From: an uncultured Bacteroidota bacterium
GTDB lineage: Bacteria; Bacteroidota; Bacteroidia; Flavobacteriales; Flavobacteriaceae
NCBI GenBank assembly: GCA_902517245.1
Contig: CABYBK010000014.1
Coordinates: forward strand, 1-32,125
Length of the DNA stretch: 32,125 nucleotides
Direction: 5' to 3'
In this document: one piece after another, positions 10,501 through 17,581 of the stretch
Layout: the number at the start of each line of letters is the position of its first letter
Position numbering within the stretch: the stretch's first letter is position 1
The notes under the pieces: model-generated
What the model was told of the DNA's origin: nothing
The model's input: only the letters and a program-made list of their open reading frames with translations
Databases searched by the model: none
Program-made: the position numbers and the translations under genes

Positions 10501-13500
10501 GGTTTTTCAGACGGCTGCGAAGGGATTGGATTTGATTCTCACGATGCTAATGGAAATTGGATAGAAACAATTAAAGTAGTTGGAACTGTATCACAAACAA
10601 TTGCTGGGGAATCATATTCTATTTTTATTGAAGGTTGGAATGATTGGTCAAATAGAAAAGAAATAAAAATAACGACTGCATCTCCAACTTCTGCAACTTC
10701 GCTTCTTTCTCAATTTGCTAATGAGATTAATTCAAATCATAGTTCAATTAATTTTAAAGATTGTTGTTACAATGGACAGGAAAGACCAGGTGTAGAACAA
10801 ATTTCTGCATCAGTTTCAGGGACATCCTTAATAATTAAAGGAGTTGATTCAAGACCCCAGCTTAATATTCAAACTTGGGAATGGAGAGGTGTAATTAATA
10901 TAGCAACAAGTTTCTGTTCTTGGCAAAACGAAGACAGATTCCCAGATGATAAAACGGAATGGTATGATCGTGATTGGGATGATATTGGCGATAATGAGGA
11001 CTTAGATGATGATAATGACGGTCTCTCAGATGCTAAAGAGATAGCTCTAGGAACAAACCCCTATTATTGGGATACAGATGGAGATTATAGAGGAGATGAT
11101 TGGGATCAAATGCCATTGGACATTACCTCTTTTGAAGACATGGACGGAGATGGAATTCCCGATTTTACAGTTGTGGACACCAATAATGATGGTTTTTATG
11201 ATCCTGATATTTGGGGAGGACCAGATGCAACAACATATGTAGATCCAGATGTTGATGGAGACGGAATATCAAACACAGATGAGGACAATGGTGTAACAGA
11301 CAGATATCAACCTGATTCTGATTGGGATGGATATAATGATGGAGTAGATGTATTTCCTGTTTGGCATGAAGAATGGTATGACACTGATTCGGATGGTATA
11401 GGAAACAATGCTGACCATGATGATGATGGAGATGGTTTTAGTGATTTGGATGAAGCTTTTAATCAAACAGATCCATTAGATGCATCAAAAAAACCAAGTG
11501 AAGATCAAGATCAAGATTTCTTATCTGACGCTTATGAGGCTAAAATTGGTACTTCAACTTCAAAAGCTGATACAGACGGTGACACATATAAAGATGGAAT
11601 AGATTTTTTCCCACTAAATGAAAATGAATGGCTTGATTCAGATAATGACGGGGAAGGTAATAATCAAGACCAAAATGATGACAACGATCATTTAAGTGAC
11701 TTTATTGAAAAGCTAGGAAATGATTTAAATTTATGGAATTTAAATCCCTTAATTTATGACCATGATACTTCACTACCAAATGATGAGGATTGGGATGGTG
11801 TTCCTGATGTTTTAGAAAATGCATTAAAACAATCTTTTCAGAATAAATATAATTCTTCAAGTAACCAGATAAAAAGAGAACTATATAGAGGTACCAAGGG
11901 ATTATGGAGGCCTGGGTATTTTTGGGACGGTAATATATATACTGGGAATCATTGGGATGGAACCGGAAGGACACATGTTCAATACGATTTAGACTCTGAC
12001 AATAATGGAACACAAGACCATCTTGAAACAATTGATTTCAATGATATAGATGGAGACGGAACACCTAACCATGAAGATCATGATTCTGATAATGATGGTA
12101 CACCAGATGGCTGGGATATGGCAATTTTTGATCAAAGAGGGAATCATGATTCCGATTTAGATTATATATCTGATAACGTCGATATCGATAAAGATGGGGA
12201 TAAACTACTTAATTGGTGGGAGCGTTATTATGGAACTGATCAATTTGATACTGACTCGGATGACGATGGAACAATCGATCCATACGATTATGTTCCATTT
12301 GACGAGAGAGTTCAGAGTCAATCTCAATTTAATAATATGTTTGCCCCAACTCAGATTGGCAGTCTGGCTAATTGGAAAAGAATAAGCACCTGGAATTATG
12401 GTCAATCAGGAGCATCTTATGCTGCTATAAATACAAGTAATGAGCTTTACGTATGGGGAGTAAATTACGGCTCTCTTCCTGTTCATGATAGTAAATCACT
12501 TAATGCTTGGGAAAATGGTGAAGAATATGGTTTTGTAATTTCTTCACCAACAAGAGTTAGGGCGGAAGAGTCTTGGGATAATATTACACTTGGATATAAG
12601 TTTGGAATCGGATATGCCACCGATGGAACTTTTTATAGTTGGGGTAGAAATTTAAGTAGTCAACTTGGAAAAGGTAAGCCAACAACATATGAAACCTTCT
12701 CACAACCTAAAATATATCTGGGTAAAATCACACAGATAACTGCTGGTGAACAACAAGCTGGTATAATCAATCAAGATGGTAAAATGAGGATGATCGGTTC
12801 CAATGACCAGGGGCAATTAGGAACTGGTGCAACTAATGATAATACTCCTAAAGAGTTAGATTGGGATGATATAACAGGCAATATTAAAGAAGTAAAGGTT
12901 ACAGAAACTGAAACCCAAATAATTACGGATCAAAATGAAATTTGGGCTTATGGAGATAATTTATATGCTCAATTAGGAAGGGGTACTCGGGACACTAAAG
13001 CAGAAAATTTTGAAGCTAAAAAAATTGATGTCTCTGGATGGAGTGAGGTATATGCTATAACCGAGCATGTATATGCTTTTAAAACAGACGGGACTCTTTG
13101 GGCTTGGGGGAAAAACAAGAACTTTGATTTAGGGCTTGGATTCAAAAGCGAATTTGTAGCAACCCCAACTCAGGTTACAGGAGTAAATAAAAGTGAAATG
13201 AAAGACTTCTCTCCTGTCAATGGTGGGTTTGTTTACATAAAAAATAATGGAGAATTATGGGGTGCTGGTGCTAATTTCTATACTGGGTCATGGTTCCCCT
13301 TAAGTTCGCCAAGAAAAATTGGAAGATATAGTGATTGGTCACATTTTCATGACTTTATGAATAGTGAGCTAAACATACTCATAGAAAAAACAAATGGATC
13401 AATTTGGGGCGCTGGCGCAAACTGGAATAGTGTTTTAACAGAGGATCCTTGCCCTGATCCAAAAAATCAGATTGAAAAACTTACTATTACACATCCAAAC

Positions 13501-16305
13501 CAATATCAAGAAACAGTTTTTGAAGTTGCTCAGATAACAGGTAATGCAACTATAACAATTAAAATAAATGACATTAGTCTAACAGTATCAAATGTTTCAA
13601 GTTCAGCAAGCTTTGTAACTGATATAAAGACTCTATTCGATGCAAATACTACCCTTACAAATGCACTTACCATTACTGTTACACCAACAGGATCCGGAAG
13701 CTCTACGCTACACTTTAAATCAAAAGCTTATCAACAAAATAAATATTCTTTTTCAATTACAGATAAATCAACAACAACTCTATTTTCGGGGCCTACTTCA
13801 ACCGGATCCCCAACAGTTCCTATAAGTTTTAGTGATACTGTAAAGAATATTTCAGGCGTTGCTACTTACACTGTGAATTTAAGTGGAAGTAGGATCGAAG
13901 CTTCGGCTAGCAATCTTACTGATGCAGTTGCTAATATCAAAAACGCAATAGAAACTTCCAATAAAATTGATGGCTCGTCTTATAGTTTAACGGTAACGAA
14001 TACAAATTCTATCTTAATAGAAAATATTTGGAATAATAGTTTCTTTATAACTACTGAGTTACAAAATTCAAATACTTCATCTAGCTCCTTTACTGTTACA
14101 TCAACTCAGTCCAAGTTAAGTGTTGATTGTAATCCAAACTTTGTTGATGACTTAGTTGAAATTTTTGATTCAAGTAACACTTGGGACAAGATTTCAATGG
14201 GTTATAAACATGTAATTGGGCTCACAAATTCAGGACAACTTTATAGTTGGGGTAGAAATGATCAAAATCAATTAGGATTAGGAAATAATGTAGGAAGATG
14301 GGATATAAAAAGAACACCTACACTGATACCAACTGTAAAATCAAGTTCTGTAACCCAGACATTCAGAGCTGTGGACGCTTCTGCCGAGGTAAGTTTTGCA
14401 ATTACAACAAGCAATACAATGTTCGCATGGGGAGATAATGACCTAGGGACCTTAGCTGTTGGTGATTATTCAGATAAAAACCAACCAACACTTGTAAAAG
14501 GAAATATAAGTTGGAAATCAAATTTAGGCGGTTTTAGATTCCAGGTTGCTTTGGACCAAAATGATACTCCCTATGGATGGGGTTACAGGAAATTTGGCCA
14601 GCTGGGAGCACTTGGTAAGGTGAAAGGAGATGATATTGTTTGGGCGACAAATTTAAGTGAATCTCAGGGAACCATTGAATCTTTAAATGGGGGAGAATAT
14701 CTTATTGCAACCAAAGAGTTTGTAAATTACTTAAATACTGTCTATAATTTCGAATACTCTGGTACTGCAAGTTCCACAGCAAAAAATAATGCAAATTCAA
14801 ATGGGACTATTCAGAAAGCTCCTGAGAGTAATAACTCACCAAGTTTAAAACTTAGTAAAGGTAGTCCAGACAGCAGAAAAAATGTAGGTAAATGGAAAAT
14901 TAAAAAATCCAAATCAGGTTATTCAGGAAAATCAGCAATTGGAGAAACGTCAAGTCTAATGACTCAAGAAACACCATATACTTTTGATATTGTTGATGTT
15001 AATGAAAAACCATCAAATATAATTTTGGAAGGTATTTCTAGTAAGATAAGTAAAAAAGGGGAACAATTTATTGCTAATATCACAGTAACTGATCCAGATT
15101 TTGATGATATTCTAACGGTTATTGTTCCATCAAATTCTCCTAATGTAAGTAAGTTTGAAGTTAAAAATCAAAAACTATATTTTGATTCCTCTTCCAGTAA
15201 AGCATCTGCACCTTACCAGGTCATTCTTCGTGCAACTGACTGGGAGGGATTAAGCTTAGAGAAACAGTTTGAAATTATGTATGATGCTGAAGGGAATCTC
15301 TTAGTAGAAGAAATCAACTCAGGAGCAGGAGCAGCCCCAGCCTACAATGCTAGATTTATAGATTCAGATGGCGATGGTTTTGTAGATGCAGACGAAATTG
15401 CTATTGGGACCGACCAATTTGACTTTAGGAGTTATCCTACTGATATTGATAGAGATGGAATTTTAGACTTTTTCGATGGGGACATTGATAATGATGGATA
15501 TCTAAATGAAGATGACGAGTTTCCGTTAGACCCTCTAGAATGGATTGACGCAGATGGTGATGGAATACCTGATAATGCTGATCAGGATGATGACAACGAT
15601 GGAGTTCCTGATATATCAGTCAATTGGAGAGAAGATTACTTAATTCAAGATTTATTTCCGAATGACCCGAATGAGTCAACAGATTTTGATAGAGATGGAA
15701 TTGGAGATAATAGTGACCCAGATGATGATAATGACGGTGTAGATGATAATGAGGACGCTTTTCCATTGAATCCTTATGAGTGGCTAGATTCAGATAATGA
15801 TTCTATAGGAGATAATGCAGATTTGGATGATGACAATGATGGTTATTCAGATTTTGATGAAACTTCAGTTGGTACAAACCCCTTAGACCCCAATGACTAT
15901 CCTTCAGATCTCGATGGAGATTTTGTTCCTGACATTATTGATTCAGATAGAGATGGGGATGGTATTTCAAATGATTTTGATAATGCACCCGATCTGTACA
16001 ATCCAGATCAAGAGTTTGTTGAAGATGGTAACCATTATGGTCTTACTTTCCAAGAATTCTTTTCTCCAAATGGGGATGGTGTAAATGATTATTTTGAAGT
16101 TGGAGAGATCCAGCGGTACCCTAACAACGAAGTTTGGATTTACGATAGTGCAGGTAACCTAGTATTTAATAAAAAAGAATATACTAACGATTGGCAAGGC
16201 AATGTAAATGGAAACCCATTGCCCAAAGCAAGTTATTTATATCGAGTAGATGCCGATTCTAATGGATCTATTGATTATCAAGGATGGATATTTTTAACAC
16301 GTTAA
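4594..16305 (+). CDS. Giant T9SS-secreted adhesin-like protein (TSP3, RCC1, cadherin-like, type-B CTD)
   Basis: About 3,900-residue surface or secreted protein. In order: signal peptide (about 1-23, ending near F-S-Q-E); a beta-rich start; RCC1-like blades (about 163-470) such as D-G-T-L-W-A-W-G-R-N, interrupted by TSP3 repeats; a long TSP3 array (about 476-2573) of Ca-binding D-x-D-x-D-G-x-x-D motifs; a larger RCC1-like region (about 2593-3383); a cadherin-like domain (about 3468-3566); a second TSP3 block (about 3589-3800); and a C-terminal gliding-motility/CHU_C-type sorting domain (from about 3815, F-S-P-N-G-D-G-V-N-D). I count roughly 70 TSP3-type motifs by eye. Start: the first in-frame TTG (4636) lies inside the signal peptide. 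An ATC at 4594 (or ATT at 4591) would give a normal signal peptide, but no ATG/GTG/TTG fits. The SprF-like gene directly downstream supports a SprB-like role in adhesion or gliding; the ligand is unknown. Confidence 0.9.
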   Translation: MNNLKKNITLIVFSLIAHIVFSQEININVDISTEIRSKRVKLALEVNKKKDLYFNGTVKVAFGTNSSTLTTYTVGTISDSESFNLKTYSFDKDALSPGTNYIYKWWVETNSSAVGTIELDPVSFTTPSSFDVLPYQKFQIPEEGMKQGDTIGFIKYEDTAGTWQKVQTYYKTTLGLKTDGTLWAWGRNAKRLIINPASESEVVYEPLQVIMPPEPDDFDQDGDGYFDADEDLNNGQSDKADSDSTPTDSDGDGFSDAFETLIGTDPNDGEITWEDDQKIYDYYITNLVNSSNQLLFHDFAVSRTAVLGIEKTSRKLYYWGDGNGNIHLNSRYHNSHLQNSKHLVDNPDSNILPINYALGELLSGEQVLNDFPVVIDTLLRWDKVAISNNYDTPKIPNLNNLGTVFDTTAAGITEDGALYVWGVIDGLMLPNYVNVSNGKTWKDVKVGDAIIALATDGTIHEIGMEIPTTANASTLDRDNDGVPDVDDAFEWDPAFQYDNDDDGFPNKIEDQVGTDKNNPDTDGDGVLDAEDQLPLDSNYSNDADFDGLPDELDPNDDNWDSDGDGVPDGEDADPADSSKRWDCDKDGVSDEEEWERNADPCVLDTDGDGVEDKDDKYPRSYFYKYDSDNDGLPDALETVNGTDPNNPDTDGDTYLDAIAASKFDTFREAANSLDCSLGWERCDQWLYFWRFWDIKYDCNGDGWVSWEEWEGISPACQNLKPRDEFPNDPNYTADTDRDGDPDEIDDDDDNDGFKDVVELDSNVNTDPKDWESQPEDMDGDWLADAIEISIGSDPNNWDTDGDGSGDGWDSWPLDPTIAWDDDKDRLENWIEENRLGTDPQKADTDGDGVSDKDDLFPLDATQSSDTDGDGLSDSYENAQGMNPNSKDSDGDGYYDAPCDRNKEIYYTDPDTGFSWWTDNWRECDGYWAQNPNNNNNWQYYPSSWVEDKFPTNANEWADNDGDGTGDNSDTDDDNDGTIDTEDDFPNNPAEQKNTDKPTIANGYLTDDDNDGVYGEDYNNDGWVEETSGDRRRFDFIGNNQDLDDDGDLYLDVDEIASGTDPLDPDDFPGSTFRDQDKDGLSDGYEINNNTDPKNWDSDGDGVSDGWKYPHKCGTWGSSNHKIFIEIPKASATVNPDTYYIMMIGYNENYDNRTTVSYTVSTSINGTQLLNHFATELNKIGQITHNTNQTQTYSATVSDNLLIISLDNPQRKFHYDAFNTVIGPNNTIYLDKHDHDSHFWKSDFYVLPATGNNINDMCEGWNMRYGYGGYKDQSNSEFDLLRDAFPNDPNEFWDTDGDGTGDKSDTDIDGDGILNSVDPMPYNSTQSLDTDSDGYLDNIDQDDDNDWRIDVDEAHNSTDPLDSNSRASADADGDGLSDSYEASIGSNPNDWDSDNDGISDGPLRKAIASGQNWNVRIDIPNAGFSTIIGDEYFITLNGHNQDYDDRLLVTFDGQTSKTGTQLLNYFAAALNNVGKVLHDSGTQETFTASVSGTRLTIAGNDTSKNFHFEAFVTIPGANNKLVLVNHDWRYHWWKSDVLQQKDENACCGSDKYDAIVNKRHLFLMDAFPNDPNEFWDTDGDGIGDNSDTDIDGDGYTNVNDKMPFDPRDHLDTDNDGIGDSLDDNKDGDNFLDFDDPNPTVFTPADGGQDADNDGFSDGYERSIGTDPNDWDSDDDGVSDGWQYPQRDESVNWNVTIDILSTSAKPQFGDEYKLQIEGYNNWNNRTELSLTVSTTTTASEILQYFNSQINSLGNVQYIENGTTYNESISSVVSSTKLIISGNDFDRDININAFSTIVNGTKLILSDDYGDWNWKSNFFAQRDPNKGHGNFYFYGEGRTQSQLKGELFIDAFPNDPNEYWDTDGDGIGDNADTDIDGDGLTNVYELTPREPKHSGSGFYLHSKSNPYLVDSDFDGVDDKSDGIPWNDRESVDFDGDFRGDENDDDDDDNDGLSDLQEINLGLNTNNKDSDGDGFSDGCEGIGFDSHDANGNWIETIKVVGTVSQTIAGESYSIFIEGWNDWSNRKEIKITTASPTSATSLLSQFANEINSNHSSINFKDCCYNGQERPGVEQISASVSGTSLIIKGVDSRPQLNIQTWEWRGVINIATSFCSWQNEDRFPDDKTEWYDRDWDDIGDNEDLDDDNDGLSDAKEIALGTNPYYWDTDGDYRGDDWDQMPLDITSFEDMDGDGIPDFTVVDTNNDGFYDPDIWGGPDATTYVDPDVDGDGISNTDEDNGVTDRYQPDSDWDGYNDGVDVFPVWHEEWYDTDSDGIGNNADHDDDGDGFSDLDEAFNQTDPLDASKKPSEDQDQDFLSDAYEAKIGTSTSKADTDGDTYKDGIDFFPLNENEWLDSDNDGEGNNQDQNDDNDHLSDFIEKLGNDLNLWNLNPLIYDHDTSLPNDEDWDGVPDVLENALKQSFQNKYNSSSNQIKRELYRGTKGLWRPGYFWDGNIYTGNHWDGTGRTHVQYDLDSDNNGTQDHLETIDFNDIDGDGTPNHEDHDSDNDGTPDGWDMAIFDQRGNHDSDLDYISDNVDIDKDGDKLLNWWERYYGTDQFDTDSDDDGTIDPYDYVPFDERVQSQSQFNNMFAPTQIGSLANWKRISTWNYGQSGASYAAINTSNELYVWGVNYGSLPVHDSKSLNAWENGEEYGFVISSPTRVRAEESWDNITLGYKFGIGYATDGTFYSWGRNLSSQLGKGKPTTYETFSQPKIYLGKITQITAGEQQAGIINQDGKMRMIGSNDQGQLGTGATNDNTPKELDWDDITGNIKEVKVTETETQIITDQNEIWAYGDNLYAQLGRGTRDTKAENFEAKKIDVSGWSEVYAITEHVYAFKTDGTLWAWGKNKNFDLGLGFKSEFVATPTQVTGVNKSEMKDFSPVNGGFVYIKNNGELWGAGANFYTGSWFPLSSPRKIGRYSDWSHFHDFMNSELNILIEKTNGSIWGAGANWNSVLTEDPCPDPKNQIEKLTITHPNQYQETVFEVAQITGNATITIKINDISLTVSNVSSSASFVTDIKTLFDANTTLTNALTITVTPTGSGSSTLHFKSKAYQQNKYSFSITDKSTTTLFSGPTSTGSPTVPISFSDTVKNISGVATYTVNLSGSRIEASASNLTDAVANIKNAIETSNKIDGSSYSLTVTNTNSILIENIWNNSFFITTELQNSNTSSSSFTVTSTQSKLSVDCNPNFVDDLVEIFDSSNTWDKISMGYKHVIGLTNSGQLYSWGRNDQNQLGLGNNVGRWDIKRTPTLIPTVKSSSVTQTFRAVDASAEVSFAITTSNTMFAWGDNDLGTLAVGDYSDKNQPTLVKGNISWKSNLGGFRFQVALDQNDTPYGWGYRKFGQLGALGKVKGDDIVWATNLSESQGTIESLNGGEYLIATKEFVNYLNTVYNFEYSGTASSTAKNNANSNGTIQKAPESNNSPSLKLSKGSPDSRKNVGKWKIKKSKSGYSGKSAIGETSSLMTQETPYTFDIVDVNEKPSNIILEGISSKISKKGEQFIANITVTDPDFDDILTVIVPSNSPNVSKFEVKNQKLYFDSSSSKASAPYQVILRATDWEGLSLEKQFEIMYDAEGNLLVEEINSGAGAAPAYNARFIDSDGDGFVDADEIAIGTDQFDFRSYPTDIDRDGILDFFDGDIDNDGYLNEDDEFPLDPLEWIDADGDGIPDNADQDDDNDGVPDISVNWREDYLIQDLFPNDPNESTDFDRDGIGDNSDPDDDNDGVDDNEDAFPLNPYEWLDSDNDSIGDNADLDDDNDGYSDFDETSVGTNPLDPNDYPSDLDGDFVPDIIDSDRDGDGISNDFDNAPDLYNPDQEFVEDGNHYGLTFQEFFSPNGDGVNDYFEVGEIQRYPNNEVWIYDSAGNLVFNKKEYTNDWQGNVNGNPLPKASYLYRVDADSNGSIDYQGWIFLTR
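7813..10935 (+). repeat. Four-unit super-repeat inside the TSP3 array
   Basis: Units begin at 7813, 8698, 9535 and 10420 (spacings 885, 837 and 885 bases). Each unit has three parts: (1) a TSP3 pair of the form D-x-D-x-D-G-x-S-D-x-x-E, ending near D-G-V-S-D-G-W; (2) an inserted non-TSP3 module of about 140-172 residues, at 7921-8436, 8794-9282, 9643-10131 and 10516-10935; (3) in the first three units, a return to TSP3 through D-A-F-P-N-D-P-N-E-[FY]-W-D-T-D-G-D-G, and in the fourth a variant. The inserts share a strand with G-[YHW]-N, a helix like L-L-x-x-F-A-x-x-[LI]-N, then strands with S-A-[TS]-V-S and L-x-I. The first three also share an aromatic-K-S-[DN] motif. The codons differ between copies, so the duplication is not very recent. 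Confidence 0.8.
13465..14115 (+). repeat. Two further related strand-helix-strand modules inserted in the RCC1 region
   Basis: Between RCC1-like blades lie two degenerate copies of a Ser/Thr-rich module. The second reads as strand, strand, helix, strand, with a helix like N-L-T-D-A-V-A-N-I-K-N-A-I and then Y-S-L-T-V-T and N-S-I-L-I. The layout resembles the inserts in the TSP3 super-repeat (strand pair, amphipathic helix, S-x-T-V strand), but identity is low and the relation is an inference. Cysteines flank the insert (just before, in D-P-C-P-D-P, and just after, in V-D-C-N-P) and could pair to hold it as a side domain. Confidence 0.5.
16036..16305 (+). other. T9SS type-B C-terminal sorting domain of the giant protein
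   Basis: The last 90 or so residues carry F-x-x-x-F-S-P-N-G-D-G-V-N-D-Y-F, then V-W-I-Y-D-S-A-G-N-L-V-F, W-Q-G-N and a final W-I-F-L-T-R. This matches the gliding-motility-associated C-terminal family (CHU_C, type-B CTD) of proteins exported by the type IX system. Type-B substrates such as SprB usually need a cognate PorP/SprF protein, which is encoded directly downstream here. Confidence 0.9.
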
Positions 16306-16307
16306 AT

Positions 16308-17210
16308 GTGAAGTATAGGTTTTTATTTCTCCTTCTATTTCCCCTTTTTAGTAATTCCCAACAAGAATCTTTCCTAGCTAATTATAGGCTTCAAATGAGC
16401 CTAATCAATCCTGCATACGCAGGTTCGGAAGCTAAAAATATGATTGCCTTAACTTCAAGAAATCAATGGGTGTCATTAGAAAACTCTCCTAAAACACAGG
16501 TAATGACATTTTCATCTGAAAGGGGTAAAAATGTTGGTTTAGGATTATCATTTATTGCAAATAATTTTTTTGTTGAAAGAAATACCGCTTCCTATATCGA
16601 TTTTTCTTATAAACTCAATTTTACAAATGAAACTGCTCTTTATTTAGGACTAAAAGCAGGAGCAACATTTTATAAGGAAAATCTTTTAGGACTAACAAGC
16701 TCAAGCTTAAGTATAGACCCCGCTCAAGGACTATTTTCGAGAGTTAATCCCAATTTAGGGATTGGTATGTTAATTCAATCTCCTGTTTTTTGGTTCTCAT
16801 TTTCTGTTCCAAGATTATTTAATAGTGGGGGAAATTCTGAATTTTCAATTACCAGTACTGATCGGGTACATACATATTTTGGAAGTGGGGTTAATCTGAA
16901 AGTCAATGATAGTTTTTTTTTAAAACCAAGTATATTAATTAGAACCGTAAGTGACCTCAGTACTACAGCAGATTTTTTAGCACTCGTTAGTTATAAAAAC
17001 ACTTTTGATTTTGGGGCTTCTTATAGGACAAATAATTCGTTAGGACTTATATCTTATTTTTCTTTAAAAAGCTTTCTAGATATTGGATATGCCTATGAAA
17101 CACCACTAGAGATTGGTTTATCGGGACTGAGTATTAGTACCCACGAGATTTCATTAAGATTCAAATTTGGATCAAATCCTAACACAGAAGAAACAACACC
17201 TGAAGATTAG
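16308..17210 (+). CDS. PorP/SprF family type IX secretion membrane protein
   Basis: Outer-membrane beta-barrel-like protein of the PorP/SprF family, which helps export or attach a partner adhesin with a type-B C-terminal domain. The hydrophobic signal peptide ends near F-S-N-S-Q-Q. Family hallmarks follow: N-P-A-Y-A-G-S near the N terminus, then R-N-Q-W and repeated amphipathic strands with G-L-G-L-S-F and Y-L-G-L-K-A-G. I chose the GTG at 16308, two bases after the giant gene's stop, because it gives a standard signal peptide (M-K-Y-R-F-L-F-L). An in-frame ATG at 16284 would add eight residues and overlap the upstream gene by 22 bases. Either way the two genes are translationally coupled. 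Total length is about 300 residues, normal for the family. Confidence 0.9.
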   Translation: MKYRFLFLLLFPLFSNSQQESFLANYRLQMSLINPAYAGSEAKNMIALTSRNQWVSLENSPKTQVMTFSSERGKNVGLGLSFIANNFFVERNTASYIDFSYKLNFTNETALYLGLKAGATFYKENLLGLTSSSLSIDPAQGLFSRVNPNLGIGMLIQSPVFWFSFSVPRLFNSGGNSEFSITSTDRVHTYFGSGVNLKVNDSFFLKPSILIRTVSDLSTTADFLALVSYKNTFDFGASYRTNNSLGLISYFSLKSFLDIGYAYETPLEIGLSGLSISTHEISLRFKFGSNPNTEETTPED

Positions 17211-17224
17211 TTAGGCTGGAAGTG

Positions 17225-17485
17225 TCAATTACTTTCTTTACAGTCGCATTTAGAGCGTTTCATTTGAATTGCTCTACTTAAAGGGACTTTGAATAGTTTT
17301 CCTTGGACCTTGTTGCATTCCACTCTTAAATCATTACATGGGAGTAAATAATAACATTTTTGACCAGGTTTATTACATATATAAACAAAATCTTCACTTA
17401 TAGTATTTTTTGAACCTAACTCAGCAGATGTAAAAGAAGCTATTAAAATGCTAAATGTCAAAAATATTTGTAAAACAAGATTCAT
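17225..17485 (-). CDS. Small secreted cysteine-rich protein, function unknown
   Basis: 86 residues, beginning with a hydrophobic signal peptide (about 1-21), so the mature part is exported. The mature region has six cysteines, starting V-Y-I-C and ending C-D-C. The spacing resembles small flavobacterial proteins of the form V-Y-I-C ... Y-H ... C-x-x-L ... C ... C, which I know only as uncharacterised. The six cysteines could form disulfides or bind a metal. It converges with the SprF-like gene, with only 14 bases between their stop codons. A CAAATTTA at 17491-17498 is a minus-strand TAAATTTG, but it sits so close to the ATG that I do not call it a promoter. Confidence 0.7.
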   Translation of the reverse strand: MNLVLQIFLTFSILIASFTSAELGSKNTISEDFVYICNKPGQKCYYLLPCNDLRVECNKVQGKLFKVPLSRAIQMKRSKCDCKESN

Positions 17486-17581
17486 AAATCCAAATTTATT
17501 TTATAAATATAATACAAAATACAGATAACTTAATCTTGTATCTTTTTTTTACAGTTTACTTTTTTAAATATTTGGCAATAA

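Noticed and set aside
6019-12310. CRISPR-like or satellite DNA array suggested by the many GATGGAGATGG motifs
   Set aside because: The repeats follow codon phase, vary at wobble positions and encode TSP3 calcium loops; there are no constant repeats with unique spacers.
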